Source of the DNA: Firmicutes bacterium UBA6806
GTDB lineage: Bacteria > Bacillota > Clostridia > Peptostreptococcales > Acidaminobacteraceae
Length of the DNA: 64,000 nt
Direction of reading: 5' to 3'
NCBI GenBank assembly: GCA_002452745.1
Contig: DKFC01000058.1
Span: 1 to 64,000 of the forward strand
A model generated the notes under the pieces. It was not told the DNA's origin, did not search any database, and worked only from the letters and a program-made list of their open reading frames with translations. The position numbers were made by a program, and so were the translations under genes. The stretch's first letter is position 1. Every line of letters begins with the position of its first letter. Below are positions 25,783-35,578 of this stretch, piece after piece.

Positions 25783-27858
25783 ATGACGAGTTTCAGAAAC
25801 AGACTTTACCTCATTTTTTTTCTGGTCTTTTTCACAATGACTACTGCTACAATGTTCATCATCTATAGAGAATCTGAAACCATCACAAATCGAATTTCAA
25901 AGGAATTCGCATCGCTTTACGCCGTGGAAGTTGTGGGGGAGATGAATACTGCCATTCAAAGAGAAATTGCACTCTCACAAAAATCAGCCAACACACTTGC
26001 AATCTTAGATTGGTTCACCGACGAATTCAATCAAGACAAGAAATCCACAGCGATTTCAGAAATCAATCAATTTAACACGCTCTATAAAGATCATAATACC
26101 TTTGTGGTGGTGGATGCCAGCAAGAACTACTACTACATTGGGATTGATGATACCATCGAAACGTCGGTTCCAAGAGGCCATCTCAGCGAGGCCTTTTATG
26201 ACGACTTGTGGTATTTTAAAGCTCTCGACTATGAATCTCCCTATATGCTCAATGTCGATGTAGATAGATTTTTAGGCACCATGCGCGTTTGGATCAACAC
26301 CAAAGTCTATGATAAAGGACATGTTATTGGTGTTATTGGAACAGGGTTATACCTTGATCCCATCATTGATGACATCTTCGGAAATAGTGATTCGTTAAGT
26401 GGCAAGGCCGTTATTATAAATGAGCACGGTGCGATTCAGCTTGATACGGATCGGTCGAAGATCCTTCAAAATAGCTTTGAGCCAAATCCATCTATTGAAC
26501 AGACTATTTTCAGATATGCCGATGCAAGCGCACATCAAGACGAAATTCTCTCATATTTGAATGCACCAGATACGCCTCTTGTTCTCACCCTTCATCAAGG
26601 TGAGTATGATTTTATTGTCATCACACCTATAAAGGATACCTCGTGGCATGTTGCGACTTTCTTTACTTCACAGGCCATATTTAATTTCCAAAATTTCACA
26701 CCCATGATAATTGGCGTTATCTTTGTTTTTATTCCACTTTCCCTCCTCTTGGCATGGATTATCCACAGGATTGCCGTACGTCCACTCGAATCTCTCAACA
26801 ACAGCTTGTTAAATCAAAGTGTTGAATTCGACTTTGAAGTCTACGGCACTGCCAGAAAAGATGAATTTGGCTCTCTTGCGAAAAACATTCAGATAATGAA
26901 AAATCAGCTCAATGATTACAGCCGAAACTTAGAACATGAAATAGGAACCAGAACCCGTGATTTAGAGTCTGCATATACTCAAATTGCCATCAACGAAAAG
27001 CGGCTTCATCGGTTATTCACCTCGATTCCAGTGGGAATTTTCATTCTCGATCGCGAAAAGAACTATGTCTATGGGAATCCTTTTTTCATCTCTCAGTTTG
27101 GCTATGATTCGGAATCAGAATTCACCCATCAGTTAAACACGGATTTTAAGCAGTTCTTTGCCTCTGAGGTTCATTACCAAGCATACTGTGACCTAATCAC
27201 TGGAAAAAACCACACTCTGTCCATTGAAGTCGAACTCCTCAGAGGCGATCGCACGACTTTTTGGGCTGAAATCTATTTGAACGAAGCCGTTAACGAAACC
27301 GCTGACTGGGCATATGAAGGTATCCTCATCAACATCCAAAATACCAAGGACTATGAGGATAAACTCTTGAACATGGCAGTTACAGACCGCCTGACTTCAC
27401 TTTACAACAGGCATCACTTCGATCATGTGGTCAAAGATGAATTAAGCCGTCATAGCCGCTATGGCGGTTCATTGTCACTAATTGCCTTTGATCTCGATCA
27501 CTTCAAACAAATCAACGACACCTGGGGGCATCCAATGGGAGATGAAGTTCTAAAATCAGTTGCTGCAACTGTCAAAGTCATCCTACGCCACACGGACACA
27601 CTTGCCCGATGGGGCGGCGAAGAATTCGTCATCTTGTTGCCAAATACCAGTTTAGAGCAGGCGATGGGGGTTGCCGAAAAAATCCGCAGCCGCATTGAAT
27701 CTCTTAAGTTTCCAAGAGAAATTCATGTGACATCCAGTTTTGGCGTGGCGGAACGTCAACTGGATGAAGAGTATAATACTTGGTTTAGGCGTGCTGACTC
27801 AGCACTTTACGAAGCTAAAAGACAAGGCCGTAACCAAGTCGCCCCGTCAAAGTTCTAA
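25783..27858 (+). CDS. Membrane diguanylate cyclase with Cache, HAMP, PAS and GGDEF domains
   Basis: A 691-aa protein that should make cyclic di-GMP. Order: membrane helix (8-28), extracellular Cache-type sensor (30-295), second helix (300-325), HAMP (326-380), coiled stretch, PAS (408-525, LFTSIPVGIFILDREKNYVYG) and GGDEF (530-688). The active-site loop is RWGGEEFVILL, an active GGEEF variant. RHTD exactly five residues before it is an intact inhibitory I-site, so product feedback is expected. GDEVLKSVA and the metal-binding DLDHFKQIND are present. AGGAGG precedes the ATG. TTGACC-16-TATCTA upstream (25726-25753) may be the promoter. The ligand is unknown. Confidence 0.94.
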   Translation: MTSFRNRLYLIFFLVFFTMTTATMFIIYRESETITNRISKEFASLYAVEVVGEMNTAIQREIALSQKSANTLAILDWFTDEFNQDKKSTAISEINQFNTLYKDHNTFVVVDASKNYYYIGIDDTIETSVPRGHLSEAFYDDLWYFKALDYESPYMLNVDVDRFLGTMRVWINTKVYDKGHVIGVIGTGLYLDPIIDDIFGNSDSLSGKAVIINEHGAIQLDTDRSKILQNSFEPNPSIEQTIFRYADASAHQDEILSYLNAPDTPLVLTLHQGEYDFIVITPIKDTSWHVATFFTSQAIFNFQNFTPMIIGVIFVFIPLSLLLAWIIHRIAVRPLESLNNSLLNQSVEFDFEVYGTARKDEFGSLAKNIQIMKNQLNDYSRNLEHEIGTRTRDLESAYTQIAINEKRLHRLFTSIPVGIFILDREKNYVYGNPFFISQFGYDSESEFTHQLNTDFKQFFASEVHYQAYCDLITGKNHTLSIEVELLRGDRTTFWAEIYLNEAVNETADWAYEGILINIQNTKDYEDKLLNMAVTDRLTSLYNRHHFDHVVKDELSRHSRYGGSLSLIAFDLDHFKQINDTWGHPMGDEVLKSVAATVKVILRHTDTLARWGGEEFVILLPNTSLEQAMGVAEKIRSRIESLKFPREIHVTSSFGVAERQLDEEYNTWFRRADSALYEAKRQGRNQVAPSKF

Positions 27859-27884
27859 AGACAGATAGTTGAATGAGTCCAAAT

Positions 27885-27923
27885 AAAAAAACGATGGAAA
27901 AATAAATTTTCCCATCGTTTTTT
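27885..27923. terminator. Bidirectional terminator between diguanylate cyclase and atpC
   Basis: aaaaaaacgatgg and ccatcgtttttt form a hairpin with A-run on the left and T-run on the right, so it can stop both the plus-strand diguanylate cyclase transcript and the minus-strand atp operon. Confidence 0.88.
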
Positions 27924-27926
27924 ATA

Positions 27927-28343
27927 TTATCTGTTTTCATACAATCTGATTCGATTGATCGCTCTTTCAAGCGCAGCTTTCGCCCTTACGACATCAATCT
28001 CTTTACTTTCCACCTTGTGAACATGAAGTCTGTTTTCCGCTCTTTCCTTAGCTTTTTCAGCACGTTTGATGTCAATTTCATCAGACCACTCAGCAGAGTT
28101 TGTAATAATCGTCACTTTTTCTTCGTTGATAATTACAAATCCCTCTGTACAGGCTGCCCATCTATACGTCGAATCATCTTGGCGAACACGTATACTCCCT
28201 ATTTTCACAGGTGCCACAAGAGGCTCATGGTCATATAAAATTCCTAAATCTCCCTCAGTTGTTCTGACAATTGCCATATCCGTCTCACCTTCAAAGAAGA
28301 CTCGATCAGGCGTTACAACTTCAAGATTGAATTTTTTGCCCAT
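27927..28343 (-). CDS. atpC: ATP synthase F1 subunit epsilon
   Basis: Central stalk subunit, 138 aa, with the N-terminal beta barrel (FNLEVVTPDRVFFEGE, EGDLGILYDHEPLVAPV) and a C-terminal two-helix region that regulates ATP hydrolysis in the family. Last gene of the operon, 14 bp after atpD. Confidence 0.96.
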   Translation of the reverse strand: MGKKFNLEVVTPDRVFFEGETDMAIVRTTEGDLGILYDHEPLVAPVKIGSIRVRQDDSTYRWAACTEGFVIINEEKVTIITNSAEWSDEIDIKRAEKAKERAENRLHVHKVESKEIDVVRAKAALERAINRIRLYENR

Positions 28344-28357
28344 CTACAACACCCCCA

Positions 28358-29761
28358 TTACGCTTTACTGCTTTTGTATTTTTCAACTACATCTTCAATA
28401 GAACCGCAATAGAGGAACATTTGCTCAGGAATATCATCGTGAAGACCATCTAAGATTTCTCTAAAACCTCTTACTGTCTCTTTAACAGGAACGTATTTAC
28501 CGCTAAATCCTGTAAACTGTTCTGCAACTGTAAATGGTTGAGATAAAAATCTTTGGATTTTACGTGCACGGTTAACAACTAACTTATCTTCATCTGATAA
28601 TTCGTCCATTCCTAGAATTGCAATGATATCTTGAAGTTCATTATATCTTTGGAGAATTTCTTGCACATCACGAGCAACCCCGTAATGTTCGTTTCCAACA
28701 ACATCTGGCGTCAAGATTCTCGAAGTTGAATCCAATGGGTCAACCGCAGGATAAATCCCAAGCTCAGAAATTTTTCTCGATAAAACAGTCGTTGCATCAA
28801 GATGCGAGAAAGTCGTTGCAGGAGCTGGGTCAGTAAGGTCATCCGCAGGAACATAGACTGCCTGTACGGAAGTGATTGATCCTTTTGTAGTGGATGTGAT
28901 TCTCTCTTGCAGAGCACCCATGTCAGTTGCAAGTGTTGGTTGATATCCAACCGCAGAAGGCATACGACCAAGAAGTGCCGAAACCTCTGAACCAGCTTGT
29001 GTAAATCTAAAGATATTGTCTATAAATAGAAGAACGTCTTTTCCCTCTGTATCACGGAAATACTCAGCCATTGTAAGTCCAGTAAGACCAACTCTCATTC
29101 TAGCTCCCGGCGGTTCATTCATCTGTCCGAAAACCAGCGTTGTCTTATCCAATACGCCTGAATCCTTCATTTCGTGATAGAGGTCATTCCCCTCTCTCGT
29201 TCTCTCACCAACGCCAGCAAAAACAGAAAGTCCGCTGTGATTTGTTGCGATGTTGTTGATGAGTTCCTGAATGATAACAGTCTTACCAACTCCAGCACCG
29301 CCGAAGAGTCCGATTTTACCACCCTTTGAATAAGGGGCAATCAGGTCGATGACCTTGATGCCTGTTTCGAGCATTTCTGCTGTGGTTCCCTGTTCAACAA
29401 AGGCAGGTGCCTCTCTGTGAATTGGCCAAAACTCAGCATCATCTCTTGTTATCTCTCCAGCTTCATCAATGGTTTCACCCAGTACATTAATGAGTCTTCC
29501 CAAAGTTGCCTTGCCCACTGGAACAGATATTGGCGCTCCTGTTGCAATTGCGTCGATGCCTCTAATAAGTCCATCTGTAGAACTCATGGCAACCGCTCTA
29601 ACCGTATTATCACCTGTATGCTGCATTACTTCCGCAACAACATGGATATCCTTATAATCTATTGTTACCGCATCATAAATATTAGGAAGCTGATCGGCTT
29701 CAAATCTAATATCGAGTACAGGTCCAATGATTTGCACGATTTTACCAACCGCTTGATCCAT
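28358..29761 (-). CDS. atpD: ATP synthase F1 subunit beta
   Basis: Catalytic subunit, 467 aa. Walker A GGAGVGKTVIIQEL, the catalytic glutamate loop GVGERTREGNDLY, Walker B KDVLLFIDNIFRFTQAG, and the DELSD lever motif (EDELSDEDKL type) are all present. Drives ATP synthesis from the ion gradient, or ATP-driven ion export during fermentation. Confidence 0.99.
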   Translation of the reverse strand: MDQAVGKIVQIIGPVLDIRFEADQLPNIYDAVTIDYKDIHVVAEVMQHTGDNTVRAVAMSSTDGLIRGIDAIATGAPISVPVGKATLGRLINVLGETIDEAGEITRDDAEFWPIHREAPAFVEQGTTAEMLETGIKVIDLIAPYSKGGKIGLFGGAGVGKTVIIQELINNIATNHSGLSVFAGVGERTREGNDLYHEMKDSGVLDKTTLVFGQMNEPPGARMRVGLTGLTMAEYFRDTEGKDVLLFIDNIFRFTQAGSEVSALLGRMPSAVGYQPTLATDMGALQERITSTTKGSITSVQAVYVPADDLTDPAPATTFSHLDATTVLSRKISELGIYPAVDPLDSTSRILTPDVVGNEHYGVARDVQEILQRYNELQDIIAILGMDELSDEDKLVVNRARKIQRFLSQPFTVAEQFTGFSGKYVPVKETVRGFREILDGLHDDIPEQMFLYCGSIEDVVEKYKSSKA

Positions 29762-29862
29762 ACTCTCTCACTCCCTTTCAATTGAATTTCGAGTTATTTG
29801 ATCCGTCAATTCACGCATGCGCTTATGGCCTTCATGCCAAAAGCCACACACTTTCTGCCGGA

Positions 29863-30723
29863 TTATTTAAGTGCCTCAGCACCACCAACGATTTCTGTGA
29901 TTTCTTGCGTAATAGCTGCCTGACGTGCCTGGTTATACGAAAGTGACAGCTCATCAATGATTTCTTCTGCATTGTCTGAGGCACTTTCCATCGCCATTCT
30001 TCTAGCTGCCTGTTCAGAAGCAGCCGATTCAATCAGGCCACCATAAATCGTACTTTCAACATACTTTGGAATGACGTATTTCAGTACTTCCTCAGCAGAT
30101 GGCTCATAGTTGACAAATTCTTCACTTTCGGACTTTTCAGTCTCATGATCATGCGCAATCGGCAGAAGTTGTATGACCGTTGGCACTTGAGAAATCGTAC
30201 TGACAAATCTGGTGTACACCAGCTTCACAGCGTCGACATCACCTGAATCAAACGCTGCAATTGCCTTTTTGGCAATATTAGCAGCATCTATATACTCAGG
30301 CTTCTCTGAAATCTGTTGAATTTGATCTTCGATTTCAAACCCGTGATGGGTGATGATATCAAAAGCTCTTTTTCCAATTGTAATGAATTTGGCATCGTTT
30401 TTATCTTCCACTTCACTGATTGCCGCTTTTATGACGTTGACATTGTAGCCGCCACAAAGACCCCTATCGCCTGAAATGACAACATAGAGAGTCTTTTTAA
30501 TCTCGTGTTCGGCAACATACCGCATGCGGATGCTGTTGTCCTCACCGAGTATATCCTGAACTGCTTTTCTTACGGTTTCAAAATAGGGCTTTGTAATGTC
30601 CATTTTGTCTCTTGCTCTTTTCAGCTTTGCAGTAGACACTAATTCCATCGCTTTGGTAATCTGCATGGTGCTATTAACGCTACGTATTTTACGCTTTATA
30701 TCACGCGTATTACTTCCTGCCAT
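29863..30723 (-). CDS. atpG: ATP synthase F1 subunit gamma
   Basis: Rotor shaft, 286 aa, with the N-terminal helix DIKRKIRSVNSTMQITKAME, the central GDRGLCGGYN motif and the C-terminal helix SLSYNQARQAAITQEITEIVGG. The gap to atpD is about 100 bp, slightly longer than the other gaps in the operon. Confidence 0.98.
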   Translation of the reverse strand: MAGSNTRDIKRKIRSVNSTMQITKAMELVSTAKLKRARDKMDITKPYFETVRKAVQDILGEDNSIRMRYVAEHEIKKTLYVVISGDRGLCGGYNVNVIKAAISEVEDKNDAKFITIGKRAFDIITHHGFEIEDQIQQISEKPEYIDAANIAKKAIAAFDSGDVDAVKLVYTRFVSTISQVPTVIQLLPIAHDHETEKSESEEFVNYEPSAEEVLKYVIPKYVESTIYGGLIESAASEQAARRMAMESASDNAEEIIDELSLSYNQARQAAITQEITEIVGGAEALK

Positions 30724-30748
30724 TATTAGTCCCTCCTATAAGGAAGTT

Positions 30749-32260
30749 TTACTCTACTTCAAAGCTGGCTTTGAACTCGCCAATTGCAGCTTTAAGTTTT
30801 TCTTCCATTTCCTCAGATAATGCACCTGTACTGACGATGCTCTTACCGATTTCAGAATAGTTGAGATCAAGGAACTCAAGATATTCTGCTTCAAATTTAC
30901 GGATATCCTTAACGTCAACATCCATGAGATATTTGTTAACAACTGCATAAATCATCATAACTTGATGTTCTACAGCCATAGGCTTATATTGAGGTTGCTT
31001 TAAGATTTCCATCAGTCGCTCACCATGATCCAGAGTTGCTTTTGTTTCTTTATCAAGTTCAGAACCAAATTGAGCAAACGCTGCAAGCTCACGATACTGT
31101 GCAAGCTCCAGTTTGATCTTACTGGCAACTTTTTTCATCGCCTTAATTTGTGCAGAACCACCAACCCTCGATACTGAAATCCCTGGGTTAACCGCAGGTC
31201 TTTGTCCTGAGTTGAAAAGTTCTGTTTCAAGATATATCTGTCCATCTGTGATGGAAATAACATTTGTTGGAATGTAGGCTGAAACGTCGCCTGCTTGAGT
31301 TTCGATGACAGGCAGCGCCGTAATCGAACCCCCACCCAATTTATCACTGAGTTTAGCCGCTCTTTCAAGAAGTCTTGAATGCAGGTAGAATACATCCCCT
31401 GGGAACGCTTCACGTCCTGGTGGTCTCCTTAGAAGCAAGGACATGGCACGATAAGCCACGGCATGTTTGGAAAGGTCATCATATACAATTAACACGTGTT
31501 TGCCATTGTACATGAGCTCTTCAGCCATAGAAACCCCTGAGTAAGGTGCAATATACTGAAGTGGCGCTGGGTCAGCAGCAGATGCCACTACGACACAGGT
31601 GTAATCCATTGCGCCATGATCTTCGAGTTGCTTTACGATTTGGGCAACAGTTGATTTCTTTTGTCCAATTGCAACGTAGATACAATAGACATCTGTGTTT
31701 TTTTGATTGATAATCGTATCAATTGCAATAGCTGTTTTACCAGTTTGCTTATCGCCGATAATCAACTCACGTTGTCCCCTTCCAATCGGAATCATTGAGT
31801 CAATTGACTTAATCCCAGTTTGAAGGGGTTCATTTACAGATTTACGATCAATAACACCTGACGATTTAGCTTCGATTGGTCTAAATTTATCAGATGGAAT
31901 CGGTCCCTTGCCGTCAATTGGCTGTCCAAGCGCATTGACAACACGTCCAAAGATTTTTTCTCCAACAGGGACTTCAACAACTTTTTCAGTTCTCTTGACT
32001 AAGTCGCCTTCTTTTATATTTTGGTCTGATCCAAATAAAACGACACCGACACTATCTTCTTCAAGGTTGAGAACCATTCCGAAAACTTCATTCGGAAATT
32101 CTAGCAGCTCTCCAGCCATACATTTTTGTAGGCCGTGAACTCTGGCAATACCATCGCCAACTTGAATTACAGTACCGGTATCCTCTACTTGAAGCTTAGA
32201 CTCATATTTCTTAATCTGTGCTTTAATCACAGAACTAATTTCTTCTGGTCTTAGATTCAT
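30749..32260 (-). CDS. atpA: ATP synthase F1 subunit alpha
   Basis: Non-catalytic nucleotide-binding subunit, 503 aa, with Walker A GDKQTGKTAIAID, LIVYDDLSKHAVAYR and the ISVSRVGGSAQ arginine finger region. The open frame starts at a GTG at 32269 that overlaps the ribosome-binding site; ATG at 32260 (MNLRPEEIS) matches the family N-terminus. Confidence 0.98.
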   Translation of the reverse strand: MNLRPEEISSVIKAQIKKYESKLQVEDTGTVIQVGDGIARVHGLQKCMAGELLEFPNEVFGMVLNLEEDSVGVVLFGSDQNIKEGDLVKRTEKVVEVPVGEKIFGRVVNALGQPIDGKGPIPSDKFRPIEAKSSGVIDRKSVNEPLQTGIKSIDSMIPIGRGQRELIIGDKQTGKTAIAIDTIINQKNTDVYCIYVAIGQKKSTVAQIVKQLEDHGAMDYTCVVVASAADPAPLQYIAPYSGVSMAEELMYNGKHVLIVYDDLSKHAVAYRAMSLLLRRPPGREAFPGDVFYLHSRLLERAAKLSDKLGGGSITALPVIETQAGDVSAYIPTNVISITDGQIYLETELFNSGQRPAVNPGISVSRVGGSAQIKAMKKVASKIKLELAQYRELAAFAQFGSELDKETKATLDHGERLMEILKQPQYKPMAVEHQVMMIYAVVNKYLMDVDVKDIRKFEAEYLEFLDLNYSEIGKSIVSTGALSEEMEEKLKAAIGEFKASFEVE

Positions 32261-32276
32261 GTCTAACACTCTCCCA

Positions 32277-32819
32277 TTAAACTATTATTTGCGTTAAACC
32301 TTCAAGCATACCTTCTAGCTTGTACTTAACGGATCCATCAATGACTTGGTCACCCCATTTAATGATCATCCCGCCGATTAAATCCTTATTGACAAGTTGA
32401 TTGATTTCAACTTTTCTTCCAGTTTTAATCGTGAGTTTTTCCATTAATACACTGAGTTCCGATTCAGTTAACGGCAAAACTGTCTCAACAGTTACCTTTG
32501 CTATCCCTTTGTAATCATTCACCCTTTCATCGAAAGCTGCTTTGATTTCCAGGATATCTGCGCCTCTTTTTTTATCGAGGATTATGTTGATGAAATTTAG
32601 AAGACTTACAGAAACCCTCTCTGCGAAAATTTCATGTATAATCTTTTTCTTTTCATCAAAATTGATCTTCGGCGTTTTAAAAATCTCAAACAGCTCAGGA
32701 TATTCTATAAAACTAGCTGCTATAAAATCGAATTCATCTTTAAAGCGATCAATTGCAGATTCTTCCTTTGCAACTTCAAATAGAGCTTCTGAATACGTTT
32801 TACTAACTAATTCTGCCAT
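32277..32819 (-). CDS. atpH: ATP synthase F1 subunit delta
   Basis: Peripheral stalk subunit (OSCP), 180 aa. KTYSEALFEVAKEE at the N-terminus and DLIGGMIIKWGDQVIDGSVK near the C-terminus are family signatures. Start overlaps the end of atpF by 13 bp. Confidence 0.96.
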   Translation of the reverse strand: MAELVSKTYSEALFEVAKEESAIDRFKDEFDFIAASFIEYPELFEIFKTPKINFDEKKKIIHEIFAERVSVSLLNFINIILDKKRGADILEIKAAFDERVNDYKGIAKVTVETVLPLTESELSVLMEKLTIKTGRKVEINQLVNKDLIGGMIIKWGDQVIDGSVKYKLEGMLEGLTQIIV

Positions 32820-33340
32820 TGAACTTCACCTACTTCATTGATGAACTTGTTAATAAGTTCTCGATGGTCTGCTTCATTGAGATCTTTTTCAACCACTCTT
32901 GAAGCTGCCATGATAGTAAGTTCAGATATTTGATCTTTTAACTCATTCACCGCTTTAATTCTTTCTCTTTCAAGTTCTCTATGAGCATTGAGTTTCATTG
33001 CGTCCACTTCGGTTTCAGCTGCTTTTACGATTTCAAAGGCTCTGTTCTCAGCACGAAGCGTATGCTTCTTAATGATTTCTTTACCTTCGTCATCAGCTGT
33101 CTGAAGTTTTGCTTCATAATCTGATTTAAGTTGATTTGCATCATCTTCCAGACGCTGTGCCACAGCGATTTGCTCCTTGATCTCAGCTTCTCTGTTCTTC
33201 ACAAAAGAAGTTACAGGACCAAATAAAAACTTTCTAAGAATCAAATATAGGATGAATGTATTAATCAACTGGAATGCAAACGTCCAGCTTATCTCCACAA
33301 GTCCTAATCGCAGGCTTGCAGTTGCGAGTTCCATACTCAT
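32807..33340 (-). CDS. atpF: ATP synthase Fo subunit b
   Basis: Peripheral stator, 177 aa: one membrane helix near the N-terminus (FAFQLINTFILYLILRKFLF) followed by a long charged coiled coil, residues 45-150. AAGGAGG lies 5-6 nt before the ATG. Confidence 0.96.
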   Translation of the reverse strand: MSMELATASLRLGLVEISWTFAFQLINTFILYLILRKFLFGPVTSFVKNREAEIKEQIAVAQRLEDDANQLKSDYEAKLQTADDEGKEIIKKHTLRAENRAFEIVKAAETEVDAMKLNAHRELERERIKAVNELKDQISELTIMAASRVVEKDLNEADHRELINKFINEVGEVQWQN

Positions 33341-33380
33341 GTTGATCCTCCTTTTCAGGGATTAAAATCCTATATTTTGA

Positions 33381-33647
33381 CTATAACATGTTTACAAGTG
33401 GATTTGCGAATAACAAGATAAGTGCAATAACTAGACCATAGATACCAGTTGTTTCTGCAACAGCCGCACCTAAAAGCATTGTTCTTACGATATCGCCTTG
33501 AGCTTCAGGTTGTCTACCGACACCTTCTGCACCCTTACCTGCAGCGTATCCCTGTCCAATACCAGGGCCAATCCCTGCGATCATTGCGAGTCCTGCTCCG
33601 ATTGCTGAGCACGCCAATATTAATGCTTTTCCTGTAATAGGTTCCAT
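33381..33647 (-). CDS. atpE: ATP synthase Fo subunit c, single hairpin, sodium-binding type
   Basis: Rotor ring subunit, 88 aa, two membrane helices. Ion-binding residues fall at the same numbers as in the sodium-binding c subunit of Ilyobacter tartaricus: Pro28, Gln32, Val63, Glu65, Thr66 and Tyr70 (GIGPGIGQG in helix 1; VAETTGIYG in helix 2). This strongly suggests a sodium-translocating enzyme. GGAGG precedes the start. The gene follows a second, double-length c gene. Confidence 0.97.
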   Translation of the reverse strand: MEPITGKALILACSAIGAGLAMIAGIGPGIGQGYAAGKGAEGVGRQPEAQGDIVRTMLLGAAVAETTGIYGLVIALILLFANPLVNML

Positions 33648-33726
33648 AAGAAAATTCCTCCTTCAAATTTAAAGAATTCAAAATCATATTTAATTTTTTA
33701 TGCTTCCACTCTATTTTGTTTCTCTC

Positions 33727-34278
33727 TTATAAACTGAGTAGTGGATTTGCAAATAACAACACTAGTGATATAACCAGTGCGTATATCCCTGTTGTCTGAG
33801 CAACAGCTTGCCCTACAAGCATTGTCCTGACAATTTGCGACTGAAGTTTAGGTCTCTTGCCGACACCTTCGGTGCCCTTGCCAGCTGCATAACCTTGACC
33901 CACCCCTGGGCCAATGCCTGCAATCATGGAAAGACCTGCTCCAATAGCTGAAGCCATGATTACAAGTGCTGAACCTTCTAGATTTACCAGTGGATTTCCG
34001 AAGAGCATAATCAGCGCAACAACAAGCGCCAATATCCCCGACGTTTCCGCCACCGCTGCACCAAGAAGCATAACCAGCGTCGTCTCTCTCTGACTTTTAG
34101 GATTCCGAGAGACTGCCTCAGCACCTTTTCCAGCCGCATATCCTTGTCCAATACCAGGGCCGATGCCGGCGATCATCGCAAAACCTGCGCCGATTGCCGA
34201 TGCAGATAAGATCAGAGCCTTTGGCTCAAAGCTCATCAACCATTCTAAAAATTTCAATACAAAATTGGTTGACTCCAT
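33727..34278 (-). CDS. ATP synthase Fo subunit c, fused double hairpin with one ion site
   Basis: A 183-aa rotor subunit with four membrane helices, a tandem fusion of two c hairpins (residues 18-98 and 101-183). Hairpin 1 keeps the sodium site (Gln45, Glu78, Thr79). Hairpin 2 has Gln128 and Thr162, but the essential carboxylate is replaced by Gln161 (VAQTTG instead of VAETTG). It can therefore bind one ion per four helices, the V-type ratio. The arrangement is known from subunit c1 of Acetobacterium woodii and relatives, where it is built into a mixed ring with single-hairpin subunits. A 12-16 residue N-terminal extension precedes hairpin 1. Confidence 0.95.
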   Translation of the reverse strand: MESTNFVLKFLEWLMSFEPKALILSASAIGAGFAMIAGIGPGIGQGYAAGKGAEAVSRNPKSQRETTLVMLLGAAVAETSGILALVVALIMLFGNPLVNLEGSALVIMASAIGAGLSMIAGIGPGVGQGYAAGKGTEGVGKRPKLQSQIVRTMLVGQAVAQTTGIYALVISLVLLFANPLLSL

Positions 34279-34299
34279 ACTTACACCCTTTCTTTGGTC

Positions 34300-35001
34300 T
34301 TACTCCATGGCACCGGAAATAAAGACCATGGTTAGCATTGTAAAGATAAATGACTGAAGCAATCCAGCAAATAAGTCAAAATAGATATGAAGTACAGCTG
34401 GAATACCGGCTTGTAAAAGCGGCACACTCAAACCGAGAAGCATGTTTGTAAATGTACCCAGAGCCCCGTATAAGAGCCCCATGATAATAACGCCGGCTGT
34501 TATGTTACCAAATAGACGGAAGCCGAGAGATACTGGGTTAGCCAGTTCGCCAACAATGTTAAGCGGCAGCAAAAACGGCATTGGTTCTAAAAATCCCTTT
34601 CCATATCCCTTTAGGCCCTTTGATTTCATACCGAAAAACTGCGTGAGTACAAATGTCGTAATCGACAAACACATGGTTGTGTTTAAATCCGCAGTCGGCG
34701 GTCTCAATCCGAATAATCCGATGATATTCGAAATCCCAATAAGAAATAACAAAGTTCCCACATAAGGTGCAAATGCAGCATTTTTCTCACCCATGTTCTG
34801 CTTTGTCAAGTTATTGACGACTCCGACGATCTGTTCTACCACTAATTGAATGCCTGTCGCTTCTTTTTTCATATTGCGAGTTACCGCAATGGAAAACACA
34901 AGTAGCACAAACATTATAAACCAGGTAACGGTTACTGTTTCTGTAACAGGTATGCTACCTATATAGAATGCAACTCGTGGCCCAAAACCTTCAACGCCCA
35001 C
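34300..35001 (-). CDS. atpB: ATP synthase Fo subunit a
   Basis: Stator channel subunit, about 233 aa, with five or six membrane helices. LRPPTADLN and the essential arginine in GFRLFGNITAG are present. An ATG at 35010 directly abuts the AGGAGG site (0-nt spacing), so the GTG at 35001, 9 nt after it, is the likelier start. The gene overlaps the end of atpI. Confidence 0.96.
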   Translation of the reverse strand: MGVEGFGPRVAFYIGSIPVTETVTVTWFIMFVLLVFSIAVTRNMKKEATGIQLVVEQIVGVVNNLTKQNMGEKNAAFAPYVGTLLFLIGISNIIGLFGLRPPTADLNTTMCLSITTFVLTQFFGMKSKGLKGYGKGFLEPMPFLLPLNIVGELANPVSLGFRLFGNITAGVIIMGLLYGALGTFTNMLLGLSVPLLQAGIPAVLHIYFDLFAGLLQSFIFTMLTMVFISGAME

Positions 35002-35422
35002 TAGGTTCATCCTCCTTTCTTTTTAAAATATTTTTGTAATAGTGTTTATCATTAAAAAGATTGGTAGCTAAAATGATAAATTTAATCAGAATCAATCCCA
35101 CGATGGTTCCGATCACATTTATATAAGGTGCAACAATCGCTATATATATAACCACTGCTGTCACAATATATCGAAAAAAATATTTTTTTGTTGCAAAAGT
35201 TTGTGCCCTTGCTGGCTGCATTTCCACAGCACGTCTCAGCGTAACCGAAAGCTCTTTAAAATTAAGCGCACTGATGGTCGATCCAAAGACCAGTCCCAAA
35301 ATAAACCGGAGGGGTTCTTCCATCACCAAGACACTGATAATTGCAAGTGCAATATCTGCATAGAGCACAAATGCAAGGATTCTATTTTCAAGTGACTTTA
35401 AAGAATTCTCTTCACGGTTCAT
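34991..35422 (-). CDS. atpI: ATP synthase subunit I
   Basis: A 143-aa membrane protein with four hydrophobic helices, in the usual atpI position before atpB; family members assist c-ring assembly or magnesium supply. GGGAG 8 nt before the ATG at 35422 sets the start; a GTG ten codons earlier lacks a site. Sequence conservation in this family is low, so position carries much of the call. Confidence 0.85.
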   Translation of the reverse strand: MNREENSLKSLENRILAFVLYADIALAIISVLVMEEPLRFILGLVFGSTISALNFKELSVTLRRAVEMQPARAQTFATKKYFFRYIVTAVVIYIAIVAPYINVIGTIVGLILIKFIILATNLFNDKHYYKNILKRKEDEPSGR

Positions 35423-35578
35423 GCTATCATCTCCCACACTGTTTTTAACCACTTTTATATTATATCACTAAACAACGCAATTAAAATACTCATGACCGAA
35501 TATAAATATTATTTTACTAAATAGATTATGGAATATTGTGGGATAAGCTTGATTTTCTATTGTCAATATTCGGACACC

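Noticed and set aside
34300..35010. ATG at 35010 as start of atpB
   Set aside because: The AGGAGG site directly touches this ATG; the GTG 9 nt downstream has workable spacing.
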